Source of the DNA: Prochlorococcus sp. AG-347-I15
GTDB taxonomy: Bacteria > Cyanobacteriota > Cyanobacteriia > PCC-6307 > Cyanobiaceae
NCBI GenBank assembly: GCA_003281585.1
Contig: QCBN01000006.1
Location: 1-57,190 of the forward strand
Reading direction: 5' to 3'
DNA: 57,190 bases
The position numbers were made by a program, and so were the translations under genes. Shown here piece by piece: positions 30,372-40,054 of the stretch (positions are counted from its first letter, which is position 1; the number at the start of each line of letters is the position of its first letter). The notes under the pieces are model-generated. The model had not been told where the DNA came from. It saw only the letters and a list, made by a program, of their open reading frames with translations, and did not search any database.

Positions 30372-31490
30372 CTAACCTTTCGTCAAGTATTGTTGCTCTT
30401 TGTTTTGTCCTTGCCACACAGGAACTGTAAAATGGAAACATGAACCAACACCAATTTCAGATACTACCCATATTCTTCCTCCATGGACTTGTACTATTCT
30501 TCTGCAAACAGACAAGCCAATACCAAATCCTGAAGTTCCTTCAGAAGTCTGTGGCAGTCTAACTCTATCAAGAAAAATTCTTTTTTGTTCGCTCAATGGA
30601 ATACCGGCACCTTTGTCACAAATTGTTATTTCTACCCATTGATTTGTCTTATGGATCATTGTTATTTTTATAGAACCAGAGTCTTTTGAAAATTTAATAG
30701 CATTTTCAATTAAATTTAAAAAAACCTGCCTCATTCTTCTTTGATCTGCAAATACACTCGGCAGATCAGATGGAATATCAGTATCAATTTCAATATTCCT
30801 TAGTCTCCAGAATTTTTCTAGTTCAAGAATAACTTCAGCACTAATATTACCTAAGTCAATTTTCTGAGGATTAAATAACGCCTCCCATTTTGTTGTTCCA
30901 ACCTCTAAGAGATCCTGAGATAAAAGCTCAATCTCTTCTAAACGTCTTTTTATTACCTCTTGCAGTTTAGAAATATCAATTTGTCCAAGTTTTTGACTTT
31001 GAACAGCTAAAGTTGCAGCAGTTAATGGAGTTCTTAATTCATGCGCCACCATTCTTAATAATCTTTCCTGAGATTCTATTCTTTTTGTTAATGTCTCATT
31101 TTCTTGTCTTAAAACAAGCAGTTCGTCTTCCAGAAGAAATTCTTTTTGAGTTCTTATTGAATCAATTTTAGATGGTTGCAAATTAATCCCTAGATTCTTT
31201 GTTAGGCCTTCCTGTTTCCACCTTGGTAACCATTTCTGCAACTGAGAAAAAATATTACTTCCAGCAAATATTTGCTTTGGACCTGGGGAAAGCTTTATAA
31301 GTGCAGGAATAGCAACTAATCGGTGCAATTCGAGTAATTCCGGCTGTTCGGTGGGTTCAGAGATCTGAAGAGATATCTCAAATACACAATCATCTGATTC
31401 TAAAAAAGCAATCAAGGACTTAATGTCACTACTAGAAAGTTGATTTCTAGCTGCTACGAGTATTAATTCTAGCTCTTTTTTATCATTCAA
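30372..31490 (-). CDS. sasA: Circadian clock output histidine kinase SasA
   Basis: Sensor kinase that reads the KaiC state and passes phosphate to RpaA. The 372 residues have an N-terminal KaiB-like thioredoxin-fold domain (about 1-100), a short coiled region, the dimerisation/His box MVAHELRTP with the phospho-acceptor H150, and an ATP-binding domain with N (LIENAIKFS), G1 (CDKGAGIPL) and G2 ([11 protein letters not shown]) boxes. Prochlorococcus lacks kaiA yet keeps SasA. tRNA-Glu lies just downstream on the same strand. Confidence 0.93.
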   Translation of the reverse strand: MNDKKELELILVAARNQLSSSDIKSLIAFLESDDCVFEISLQISEPTEQPELLELHRLVAIPALIKLSPGPKQIFAGSNIFSQLQKWLPRWKQEGLTKNLGINLQPSKIDSIRTQKEFLLEDELLVLRQENETLTKRIESQERLLRMVAHELRTPLTAATLAVQSQKLGQIDISKLQEVIKRRLEEIELLSQDLLEVGTTKWEALFNPQKIDLGNISAEVILELEKFWRLRNIEIDTDIPSDLPSVFADQRRMRQVFLNLIENAIKFSKDSGSIKITMIHKTNQWVEITICDKGAGIPLSEQKRIFLDRVRLPQTSEGTSGFGIGLSVCRRIVQVHGGRIWVVSEIGVGSCFHFTVPVWQGQNKEQQYLTKG

Positions 31491-31596
31491 ATGATTGCCC
31501 CTGAAGTGTTGAAAAGCTGTTAATCCTTATAAACACATTAAGATATTTATAATTATTCTACAGATTAGCTATGAAATAAATAGGACATATTTATAT

Positions 31597-32139
31597 ATGG
31601 TTGTTATCAATCAAAAAAAAAATCTAAATTCAGGTGAAAATAATTCTCCAGAAATTAGCATTAACAGTAATTTAAAAAGATGGTTTTCTAGAAATATTGG
31701 CTTATGGAAATCAAATAGGACATATTTCCTTGATGAGGGACAAAAAACTTATAACCTATGCATGAATATAAATATACAAGCTCTAGAGAACAAATCAGAA
31801 TGGGAGTCACACTATAAATTCACGTGGTATCCAGAAAAAAAATACAATTTCTTTGAGGAGAATCCGCAGTATAAAGAACAAGGAGAAATGCAAGCATTTC
31901 TTAGGGGGCATCAACTTATAAGAGAAAATTTTTATTTAAGTAATGTTAAAGGGATATCAAATATTAAACAAGTTGATGAACATGAAATGATTTTTGAATC
32001 TACCTATAAAGATTGGTATATTCTTGAACACACAAGACTAGTAGATTCAGACAACTATAGATTCCGGGTTATATATTCATGGAACAAAAATAAGCTTGAA
32101 ATAGTAGAGAATCACCATGAGATAAAAATTATTAAGTAA
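31597..32139 (+). CDS. CpeS/CpcS-like protein (putative bilin lyase fold)
   Basis: A 180-residue protein whose pattern recalls the lipocalin-like CpeS/CpcS phycobiliprotein lyases: an early GLWKSNRTYFL segment like the GxWxSxRTxH region, then LIRENFYL, and a later EMIFESTYKDWYILEHTRLVDSDNYRFRVIYSW resembling the conserved ERxWFxxxNLRxRTS region. Such lyases attach bilins to phycobiliprotein Cys residues. Prochlorococcus has only vestigial phycoerythrin, so this could serve that or have a changed role. Divergent from sasA. Assignment is from motif reading only. Confidence 0.6.
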   Translation: MVVINQKKNLNSGENNSPEISINSNLKRWFSRNIGLWKSNRTYFLDEGQKTYNLCMNINIQALENKSEWESHYKFTWYPEKKYNFFEENPQYKEQGEMQAFLRGHQLIRENFYLSNVKGISNIKQVDEHEMIFESTYKDWYILEHTRLVDSDNYRFRVIYSWNKNKLEIVENHHEIKIIK

Positions 32140-32201
32140 GTATTCTTTATCAATTAAGATTAAAACTAGGGATGTTATCTTATAAGAAATATTATTGGTA
32201 G

Positions 32202-32642
32202 ATGTGTTTTAATTTTTATTCAAAAAAACTTATTAAATTTTTAGGAGCTAGCCTTTTTTTATCCTTCACACTTTTTGAGATTGGTACAATAAATAAACAA
32301 ATTAAAGCCGAAAAAAATTTAGTTGCTGCCACAGAAAAAGATCTGTTCCTATATCGACAAATGGGCGCATCCTATCTTTGTATTGCTTCAAAGGCAGACG
32401 TTGATTTTAACAAAGGTCTCGGCATAGCAAGCGCAACTTTTGCAAATGTAATAATTGGCAAACATGGTGGGGTTATTAAAGAATTAGGAAATGAAAAACT
32501 CAACCAAAAGAAACTATATAACTCAGGCACATTTCAAATTGTTGGAAGTGCACTTAATATTTGTCCCGAAAACATCCCAAATGATATAAAAAATGATTAT
32601 GAAAAAAGATTAAAGCAAATTATTAAAGAAACCAAAAAATAA
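32202..32642 (+). CDS. Small exported protein, unknown
   Basis: A 146-residue protein with an N-terminal basic patch and hydrophobic segment (about 11-27), consistent with a signal peptide or membrane anchor. The remainder is hydrophilic with two Cys (YLCIAS and LNICPEN) that could form a disulfide in the periplasm. I do not recognise the family. It lies 62 bases after the CpeS-like gene on the same strand and is convergent with prs. Confidence 0.7.
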   Translation: MCFNFYSKKLIKFLGASLFLSFTLFEIGTINKQIKAEKNLVAATEKDLFLYRQMGASYLCIASKADVDFNKGLGIASATFANVIIGKHGGVIKELGNEKLNQKKLYNSGTFQIVGSALNICPENIPNDIKNDYEKRLKQIIKETKK

Positions 32643-32651
32643 TTTCATTGA

Positions 32652-33647
32652 TTATCTAAACATTGAGCTGACAGAACTTTCTTCATGGATTCTCCAAATA
32701 GCTTCACCAAGCATATTTGCGACGGAAAGGACCTTTAATTGTGGGAAATTATTTTTAACAAGAATTGGTATACTATTAGTCACAATAACTTGTTCAAATA
32801 AATCCTCAGCACTTAATCTTTCATAAGAAGGAGGGGAAAATACAGCATGTGAAGCACAAGCAAATATTCTCTTAGCACCTTCTTGTTTTAATAAACTCGC
32901 TCCAGAACAAATTGTACCTCCAGTGTCTATCATATCGTCTATGAGAATAGCTGTTTTACCTTTAACTTCTCCAATGACTGTTAAACTTTCAGCAATGTTA
33001 TGAGCTGCTCTTCTTTTGTCAATTATTGCTAGAGGAGCATCTTTCATTTGTTTTGCAAACGCTCTTGCTCTGGCAACTCCTCCGACATCTGGAGAAACAA
33101 CAACAACTTCCTCTAAATTTAAAGTTTCTAAATAATCAATCAAAACAGGTGATCCGTAAATATGGTCACATGGTATATCAAAATAACCTTGAATTTGAGC
33201 AGAATGCAAATCCATAGCAAGGACTCTATCTACACCTGATTTCTCAAGCAAATTAGCAGTGAGCTTTGCGGTTATTGACTCTCTACCAGAAGTCTTTCTA
33301 TCTGCCCTTGCATAGCCATAATATGGGATAACAGCTGTTATTTGCCTCGCAGATGCCCTCTTGCAAGCATCTACCATAATCATTAATTCCATTAAACTAT
33401 CATTCACAGGAGCGCATGTAGGTTGTACAAGGAATACATCGCAACCTCTAATTGATTGCTGAATCTGAACATAAAGTTCTCCATCAGCAAATTTTTTGGA
33501 TATTAACGGCACATTCGTAATCCCTAAGTAGGATGCAATTTCTTCAGCTAATTTAGGATTTGTTGTTCCAGTTACTAACCTTAATCTACTATTAGTAAGA
33601 TTAAACTTAGATTCTTTATTCTGCACTGCCGTGATAAAACTAGTCAC
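32652..33647 (-). CDS. prs: Ribose-phosphate pyrophosphokinase
   Basis: Makes PRPP from ribose 5-phosphate and ATP, feeding purine, pyrimidine, histidine, tryptophan and NAD synthesis. The 331 residues contain the metal-binding MAMDLHSAQIQGYFDIP-type segment (AMDLHSAQIQGYF), the flexible loop VVVSPDVGGVARARAFAK and the PRPP-binding motif AILIDDMIDTGGTI. Length is normal, with a short N-terminal extension of about 17 residues. A 258-base gap upstream is shared with malQ. Confidence 0.97.
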   Translation of the reverse strand: MTSFITAVQNKESKFNLTNSRLRLVTGTTNPKLAEEIASYLGITNVPLISKKFADGELYVQIQQSIRGCDVFLVQPTCAPVNDSLMELMIMVDACKRASARQITAVIPYYGYARADRKTSGRESITAKLTANLLEKSGVDRVLAMDLHSAQIQGYFDIPCDHIYGSPVLIDYLETLNLEEVVVVSPDVGGVARARAFAKQMKDAPLAIIDKRRAAHNIAESLTVIGEVKGKTAILIDDMIDTGGTICSGASLLKQEGAKRIFACASHAVFSPPSYERLSAEDLFEQVIVTNSIPILVKNNFPQLKVLSVANMLGEAIWRIHEESSVSSMFR

Positions 33648-33905
33648 GAAATTAGCAACATAAAACTATATACTTATCGTAGTCGTTTATGCGAATTTCG
33701 CAAAAGATAATATCTAGATCTTTTCAAAAGTTATATCTTCTTATCGCAAAACATTATTTTAATTGGATCAAAAATATGAATTTTTCTCATTCTTTCAGAA
33801 AGATTCTTAGATTATTATTTGTCAATAAAAAAAAATTTGTATATCGTTGGATTTATATAATTAAAACAATTTGGATTGTAAAGAATCAAAATATAATTTA
33901 AATCA

Positions 33906-35426
33906 ATGTATAAACAAAAAGTTCTTAAAAAAAAATCACTAGGCATACTCATGCATCCTTCATGTATCCCAGGAGGAGAAGTATGTGGAACGTTTGGTAG
34001 AGGGGCTAAAGAATGGATAAAAAAGCTTGAAAGGCATGGGATTGAGTACTGGCAATTTTTACCTCTTACACCCACAGACTCTACAGGCTCTCCATATAGT
34101 TCACCATCAAGTTTTGCACTTAACCCATGGTTTCTTGATATGGATGATTTAATCGAGAAAGGTTTTATCTTCATTTCAAAAAAAGAAGAATTAAAACTTG
34201 CAAATCAGAGTAAGAATTATTTTGATTTTAATGCAGCCGACTCTTATTCAAAAAAATTAGGTGACCTTCTTTTGCAAGGTTGGAACTCTCAAACTGAGGA
34301 GAGAAAACTTGATTTTTATAAATGGACTAGTAAGAATTCTTGGGTCGAGGATTATTCATTATTTACTGTGATAAGAGAAGAGTTTAATATGATGCCTTGG
34401 TGGCAATGGCCCCAAGAATTTAAATTAAAAAATAACAAGTTTTTAAAATCATGGATCAAGAAAAAAAATGAAAAAATAATTACTAAAAAATTAATGCAGT
34501 GGCATTTAGATAAGCAATGGAAAGATATTAAAAACTTTGCAAAATTATGTAATGTTAATTTAATTGGAGATTTGCCATTTTATGTTTCTTGGGACAGCGC
34601 TGATGTATGGAGTAATAAATCACTATTTTCAATTTTTAAAAGTGGATCTTTAATATTTCAGAGTGGTGTACCTCCTGATTATTTTTCATCCACAGGACAA
34701 TTATGGGGAACCCCTACTTACTTTTGGTCAAAACATAAAAAAACTAATTTCAATTGGTGGAGAAGCAGATTTAAAAGGCAATTTGAACTTATGGATTTGT
34801 TGAGGTTCGATCATTTCAGAGGTTTAGCTAGCTATTGGAGAGTCAATGGCAATTCTAAAACAGCAATTCAGGGAAAATGGATAAGATCTCCAGGGAGAGC
34901 TTTATTAAACAAGCTAAAAATTGATTTAGGGAGAGAATATCTACCCATTATCGCTGAGGATCTGGGTGTCATAACACCAGATGTAGAAAAATTAAGGAAT
35001 AATTTTGAACTCCCTGGAATGAAAATATTACAATTCGCTTTTGATGGTAACGAAGACAACCCATATCTGCCAAGGAATATAAATGGAGAAAATTGGGTTG
35101 TTTATACAGGAACACATGACAACTCTACTTCTATATCATGGTGGGATTCTCTAGAAAGTAACTCTAAAAAAAGAATAAGAGATGAGTATAAATTTTCAGA
35201 AAATCCTTCATGGAGTCTAATTGAAATTGGTATGAAAACAGATGCTAATCTCTTTATAGCTCCCATACAAGATATATTATCTCTAGATGACTCGAGCAGG
35301 CTAAATATACCTGGTACCATAAAAAATAACTGGAAATGGAAATTGAATCGTTCATTAGAAGAAATTGAAGAAAATATTACAATTTTTAGTGAGCTAGGAA
35401 ATAAATTTGGAAGGACTAGAAAATAA
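33906..35426 (+). CDS. malQ: 4-alpha-glucanotransferase
   Basis: GH77 enzyme that transfers glucan segments during glycogen or maltodextrin metabolism. The 506 residues have the N-terminal GILMHPSCIPGGEVCGTFG, the nucleophile-region MDLLRFDHFRGLASYWRV, the acid/base region IAEDLGVITPDVEKLR and the stabiliser in YTGTHDNSTSISWW. Length is normal. Upstream lies a 258-base AT-rich gap; the 70-codon open frame in it (33689-33901) is not convincing. Confidence 0.95.
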   Translation: MYKQKVLKKKSLGILMHPSCIPGGEVCGTFGRGAKEWIKKLERHGIEYWQFLPLTPTDSTGSPYSSPSSFALNPWFLDMDDLIEKGFIFISKKEELKLANQSKNYFDFNAADSYSKKLGDLLLQGWNSQTEERKLDFYKWTSKNSWVEDYSLFTVIREEFNMMPWWQWPQEFKLKNNKFLKSWIKKKNEKIITKKLMQWHLDKQWKDIKNFAKLCNVNLIGDLPFYVSWDSADVWSNKSLFSIFKSGSLIFQSGVPPDYFSSTGQLWGTPTYFWSKHKKTNFNWWRSRFKRQFELMDLLRFDHFRGLASYWRVNGNSKTAIQGKWIRSPGRALLNKLKIDLGREYLPIIAEDLGVITPDVEKLRNNFELPGMKILQFAFDGNEDNPYLPRNINGENWVVYTGTHDNSTSISWWDSLESNSKKRIRDEYKFSENPSWSLIEIGMKTDANLFIAPIQDILSLDDSSRLNIPGTIKNNWKWKLNRSLEEIEENITIFSELGNKFGRTRK

Positions 35427-35440
35427 GTTATTTTAGGAGA

Positions 35441-35935
35441 TTATTTTTCTATATTTTTATTTTCTATATTTTGAATCTCAATAATATTCACATTTAAAAT
35501 AAAATATCTTTTTAAGATAAATATAGTAAGTATTAATATAAAAAAATACAATAAACTTCCCTGCCAAGTATTTAGAAGGTCAAATTTAGTTATAAGAAAA
35601 TTTGGTTTTTCTTTCTTAAAACTATTCTTTTCTCTGGTTGCTAATTTTACTAATGTATTTTTTTTTAATATTAAGCATTCCTCTAGTTTAAATAAGATGG
35701 ATCTTATAAAGGGAAACTTTGGTCTAATATTTTTTTTATTATTTTCAATAGAATTTATTGTTTGTTCAGGAATTTTTGAAATCCTTGATAATTCTTTTAT
35801 TGTTAGATTTTGTTGGATTCTTGCTTCTTTTACTAATTTCGCAATTTCTACATAATTATCAACTACTTCATAAGTTAAGACTTTATTATTTTCAATTTTT
35901 TTGTTAAATAAAAAAAATTTTTTTAAAAATTTCAT
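35441..35935 (-). CDS. Membrane-anchored HTH protein, RodZ-like, short form
   Basis: The 164 residues have an N-terminal HTH_25/XRE-like domain (about 30-85, with VKEARIQQNLTIKELSRISKIPEQTINSIE), a basic spacer, a single membrane helix (about 129-148) and a short periplasmic tail of about 16 residues. This is the RodZ topology, but the large periplasmic DUF4115 domain is missing. RodZ links MreB to the cell-wall elongation machinery; a reduced role is plausible. Convergent with malQ. Confidence 0.7.
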   Translation of the reverse strand: MKFLKKFFLFNKKIENNKVLTYEVVDNYVEIAKLVKEARIQQNLTIKELSRISKIPEQTINSIENNKKNIRPKFPFIRSILFKLEECLILKKNTLVKLATREKNSFKKEKPNFLITKFDLLNTWQGSLLYFFILILTIFILKRYFILNVNIIEIQNIENKNIEK

Positions 35936-36049
35936 TCTAAATTTTCAAATATATTAATTCTTTGACTATAAATTTTCTAAAATTAAGTACTTGTTTTATT
36001 GTAACCATTAAAAATAATAAGTAAATTTATTAGATATGTATATTAAAAA

Positions 36050-37705
36050 CTAAACTGGAGAAATAATATTCTGAACTGCACTTTTTGCAATATTCAAAGG
36101 GCTAAAAGTATCTCTAATTAAATCTAAGAGTCTTTTCGCATCAGTAAATTCTAATTTGTCATCTTTGATAAGACTTAAAAGCAGATTTTTCCGAACTTCG
36201 TTTCCTTTTTTACTAACAATTAATTTCAATCCAGCATTAGCTACTGGTATGAGGTCTGAATTAATATTCTCAGAATCTTTAAATAAAATATTTAGTAAAC
36301 TTTCAATTTTTTCTATTTGAATTTGACCTTTTTTATCAAAAACGACCTCTAAAAGTATGTCTAAAATCTCTTCAGAATTATCGGTCAGTAGTTTTTTAGC
36401 AATATATGGATAAGCTATTTTTAAAATTTTAAATTCAGGATCTAACCTTAGTGCTAAACCTTCTTGACTGACAACAGCTCTAATTATTAAGGCAAACCTA
36501 CTGGGAACTCTGAAAGGATAGGAATACATTAGTTTTGAGAATTTATCAGTTACATTTTTAAGATTAAAATTACCAACCTCAGCGCCAAAAGATCCTCCTA
36601 GAACTTCTTTTAATGGTTCAACAAGTTTTTGAAGATCTTGTTCTTTGGTTAAAAAACCTAACTTCTGGAAGTCTTCTGCTAGAAGATAATATTCTTCATT
36701 TATTATGTGAACAATTGCCTTAATAAGAGTAAGTCTATCTGAATTTGTAATAGTATCCATCATTCCGAAATCAACATAAGCTAAATTCCCACAATCTGCA
36801 TTTCCTCCTTTTAGAGCAAACATATTTCCTGGATGTGGGTCTGCATGAAAATATCCAAATTCAAATAATTGCTGCAGCCCACTAATGACACATGTTTTTA
36901 TAAACGAAGCAGGAATTAAGTTATTTTCCTCTAGTAAAGCTCGATCTCTTAACTTAACTCCATCAATCCAAGAAGTTGTGATTACCCTTTTGGATGAAAA
37001 CTGTTTTTCTAATTTAGGAATAAAAATATTTGGATTTTCTTTGAATAAATTTGCAAATCTTAGAGCATTTTCGGCCTCTTTTTGATAGTCAATTTCATCA
37101 AATAGTGCCTTGCCGAATTCATCTATTATTTCTCCAATTCCAACACCTATATTTAATGGTAAGAGCGGGGATAAAAAAGTTCCTAAAAACCTTAAGATTA
37201 CAATATCCCTTCTTATGAGAAAGTGTAAATTTGGCCGCTGTACTTTCACAGCTAAATAAAGATTATTTAATTTTGCTTTATAAACTTGACCTAAGCTTGC
37301 TGAAGCAATAGGACTATCTGGAAACTCTTCAAATAATTCATTAGCAGGAGATCCAAGTTCCTCTTCAATCATTTTTAAAGCAATTTTGTGATCAAATGCT
37401 GGAAGATTATCTTGTAATTTTGTAAGTTCTGTAAGCCAATCTTGTCTAACAAGATCTGGTCGAGTTGATAGTGCTTGGCCTAATTTGATAAAACAGGGGC
37501 CTAAATCCGTTATGACATCAAAAAGATATTTCGAGAGATTTTTTTGTACATTTTTATTTTTACTGTTACCTTGAAAAAGTATTCTTAAAAAAAGGAAAAT
37601 AAAAGTTAAAAGGATATATAAAACTCTTGGAATAAAAATCCATGGTCTCAAAATCAACCAAAGTAAGTCATCTTTTGCTGAATATTTCGAATAAGATCTT
37701 TTCAT
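36050..37705 (-). CDS. ABC1/UbiB-family atypical kinase
   Basis: The 551 residues contain the ABC1 family hallmarks: the KxGQ motif in CFIKLGQALSTRPDLVR, the Ala-rich loop PIASASLGQVYKA in place of a Gly-rich loop, the catalytic HADPHPGNM and the DFG-like VDFGMMD. There is an N-terminal and a possible C-terminal membrane helix. Family members act in quinone or prenyl-lipid metabolism (ubiquinone in bacteria, plastoquinone in chloroplasts). The target here is inferred only. Confidence 0.92.
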   Translation of the reverse strand: MKRSYSKYSAKDDLLWLILRPWIFIPRVLYILLTFIFLFLRILFQGNSKNKNVQKNLSKYLFDVITDLGPCFIKLGQALSTRPDLVRQDWLTELTKLQDNLPAFDHKIALKMIEEELGSPANELFEEFPDSPIASASLGQVYKAKLNNLYLAVKVQRPNLHFLIRRDIVILRFLGTFLSPLLPLNIGVGIGEIIDEFGKALFDEIDYQKEAENALRFANLFKENPNIFIPKLEKQFSSKRVITTSWIDGVKLRDRALLEENNLIPASFIKTCVISGLQQLFEFGYFHADPHPGNMFALKGGNADCGNLAYVDFGMMDTITNSDRLTLIKAIVHIINEEYYLLAEDFQKLGFLTKEQDLQKLVEPLKEVLGGSFGAEVGNFNLKNVTDKFSKLMYSYPFRVPSRFALIIRAVVSQEGLALRLDPEFKILKIAYPYIAKKLLTDNSEEILDILLEVVFDKKGQIQIEKIESLLNILFKDSENINSDLIPVANAGLKLIVSKKGNEVRKNLLLSLIKDDKLEFTDAKRLLDLIRDTFSPLNIAKSAVQNIISPV

Positions 37706-37769
37706 TAAAGTTAATAAATAGCAAAAATGATTACCCCTTAGAACATTCTATATATGTCAATAATACTTT

Positions 37770-39161
37770 ATGAGCATTTCATCTTTTCTAACTAAAAAGT
37801 TTTTAAAGTCTTTATTCTTTCCCGCGCATAACAGAGGGGCAGCTTTACCAAAGAAATTAGTGAAGTTATTAAAATATCCACCTGGATATTGGGACCTGCC
37901 CGAACTACCAGAAATAGGCTCCCCACTATCCCAAAGCGGATTAATTGCTAAATCTCAAAGAGAGTTCTCCGACAAATTTGGGGCTAAAGGATGTTTTTTT
38001 GGAGTTAATGGAGCTTCCGGATTAATACAATCAGCAGTAATTGCAATGGCAAATCCAGGGGAAAATATCCTTATGCCTAGAAATGTTCATATAAGTGTCA
38101 TAAAAATCTGTGCGATGCAGAATATAAATCCAATATTTTTTGACCTAGAATTTTCAACCGAAACCGGTCATTACAAACCAATTACAAAAATTTGGTTAGA
38201 AAATGTATTTAAAAAATTAAATTTTGATGAGAATAAAATTGCAGGGGTTATTCTTGTAAATCCCACTTATCAGGGTTATGCCGGAGATTTAGAACCCTTA
38301 ATAGATTGTTGTCATCAAAAAAATTTACCTGTTTTAGTTGATGAAGCCCATGGTTCATATTTCCTTTTTTGTGAAAACCTTAATTTGCCAAAACCGGCCT
38401 TATCATCAAACGCTGATTTAGTCGTCAATTCATTGCATAAGTCGCTCAATGGATTAACTCAAACGGCGGTACTTTGGTACAAAGGGCATCTAATAAATGA
38501 AGGTAATTTAATTAAAAGTATTAATTTACTACAAACTACCAGTCCAAGTTCCTTATTACTTTCTTCTTGTGAAGAGTCTATTAGGGACTGGCTTAACAAA
38601 AAAAGTTTATCAAAATATCAAAAAAGAATTTTAGAGGCAAAAAGTATTTATAAAAAATTAATTCAAAAAAATATTCCTCTTATAGAAACTCAAGACCCAT
38701 TAAAAATTGTAGTAAATACCTCTAAGGCTGGTATTGATGGTTTTACTGCTGATGATTTTTTTTATAGAAATGGCCTTATTGCCGAATTACCAGAAATGAC
38801 GTCTCTCACTTTTTGCTTGGGATTTGGAAATCAAAAAGATTTTCTTAATTTATTTGAAAAGTTATGGAAAAAATTAATATTAAATTCCAAAAAATCAAAA
38901 AATTTAGAAGTGCTCAAATCGCCCTTTAAATTAGTTCAAGCTCCCGAAATTGAAATTGGGATTGCTTGGCGAAGTGAGACTCGCAGTATTCCTTTCTCCC
39001 AATCATTAAATAAAATATCAGGAGATATTATTTGCCCTTATCCTCCTGGGATACCTTTACTAGTTCCTGGAGAAAAAATTGATATCGATAGGTTTAATTG
39101 GATAAATAATCAAAGTTTATGCAATAAAGATCTGGTAAATTTTAATATAAGAGTCATATAA
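37770..39161 (+). CDS. Orn/Lys/Arg decarboxylase family PLP enzyme
   Basis: The 463 residues show the fold-type I Orn/Lys/Arg decarboxylase pattern: FFPAHNRGAALPKKL near the N-terminus, GVNGASGLIQSAVIA, the Asp of VDEAHGSYF and the PLP Lys in VVNSLHKSLNGLTQTAVLW. The size is that of the short Bacillus SpeA/YaaO type rather than the long inducible enterobacterial enzymes. Likely products are agmatine, cadaverine or putrescine; substrate specificity cannot be read. It is 15 bases upstream of cdsA and probably cotranscribed. Confidence 0.88.
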   Translation: MSISSFLTKKFLKSLFFPAHNRGAALPKKLVKLLKYPPGYWDLPELPEIGSPLSQSGLIAKSQREFSDKFGAKGCFFGVNGASGLIQSAVIAMANPGENILMPRNVHISVIKICAMQNINPIFFDLEFSTETGHYKPITKIWLENVFKKLNFDENKIAGVILVNPTYQGYAGDLEPLIDCCHQKNLPVLVDEAHGSYFLFCENLNLPKPALSSNADLVVNSLHKSLNGLTQTAVLWYKGHLINEGNLIKSINLLQTTSPSSLLLSSCEESIRDWLNKKSLSKYQKRILEAKSIYKKLIQKNIPLIETQDPLKIVVNTSKAGIDGFTADDFFYRNGLIAELPEMTSLTFCLGFGNQKDFLNLFEKLWKKLILNSKKSKNLEVLKSPFKLVQAPEIEIGIAWRSETRSIPFSQSLNKISGDIICPYPPGIPLLVPGEKIDIDRFNWINNQSLCNKDLVNFNIRVI

Positions 39162-39176
39162 ACAAATAAGTATCAT

Positions 39177-40037
39177 ATGAGATTAAGAAGCGGGTTACTT
39201 ATAGGAATTTTTGGTTTAATTGTAGTTTTGTTGGGGGGATGGTTTTTTACGTTTGCAACAGCTTTGCTTACATATTTAGCATCATTAGAATTTTTTAGAA
39301 TGGCAGAATTTAAAGGAATAAAACCAGCTACAAAGACTACATTATTTTCATCTTTCATTATTATAATTTCTACTTATCTCGAGACCATTGGTTTGCTTGA
39401 GAGAGAAATATCAAATTCAATTTTGCCAATTTGTTCAGTTGGAATATGTACTTGGTTACTTTTGCAACCAAAACCTGGAACAATTTCAGATATTGCAGCC
39501 TCTATTTTTGGTTTATTCTATTTAGGTTTTTTACCTAGTTACTGGATTAAGTTAAGGGGATTAGATTCAGTGATATTAAGTTCAAATAAGGGTTTTATAT
39601 CGTTTGAGAACTTGTCAAATACTACAGGTCTTCATTTAACTTTAACTTCTTGTTTTTTAATTGTAGCTAGTGATATTGGTTCTTATTTCATTGGGAAGTC
39701 ATTTGGTAAAACATCTCTATCTCCAATATCTCCGAGCAAAACTATGGAAGGTTTAATTGGAGGAATATCCTGTTCAACTTTACTAGCAATATTTTTCGCA
39801 TTTTTAATGAATTGGGAAAATCCATTATTTGTTGGAATAATATATGGAATTTCAATTTCTCTTATGGCATTAGTTGGAGATTTAATTGAATCTATGATGA
39901 AGAGAGATGCAAAAATAAAAGATTCCGGAACTTTTTTACCGGGACATGGAGGAATTCTTGACAGAATTGATAGTTACATCTTTACTCCATCTGTTTTGTA
40001 TTATGTTTTTATAATTCTCAAGTATCTAAGTATCTAA
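39177..40037 (+). CDS. cdsA: Phosphatidate cytidylyltransferase
   Basis: Integral membrane enzyme making CDP-diacylglycerol from phosphatidate and CTP, the entry to phosphatidylglycerol synthesis. PG is essential in photosystem I and II. The 286 residues have several hydrophobic helices and the family signature near the C-terminus: KRDAKIKDSGTFLPGHGGIL followed by DRIDS. The earlier SPSKTMEGLIGG is also conserved. Convergent with the hydrolase gene at 40055. Confidence 0.95.
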   Translation: MRLRSGLLIGIFGLIVVLLGGWFFTFATALLTYLASLEFFRMAEFKGIKPATKTTLFSSFIIIISTYLETIGLLEREISNSILPICSVGICTWLLLQPKPGTISDIAASIFGLFYLGFLPSYWIKLRGLDSVILSSNKGFISFENLSNTTGLHLTLTSCFLIVASDIGSYFIGKSFGKTSLSPISPSKTMEGLIGGISCSTLLAIFFAFLMNWENPLFVGIIYGISISLMALVGDLIESMMKRDAKIKDSGTFLPGHGGILDRIDSYIFTPSVLYYVFIILKYLSI

Positions 40038-40054
40038 ATTAATTAAGAAATCTT

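Noticed and set aside
33689..33901. 70-codon open frame before malQ, ending 5 bases before its start
   Set aside because: Composition is basic and aromatic as expected from random AT-rich DNA, with no domain or signal. It lies where prs and malQ promoters should be.
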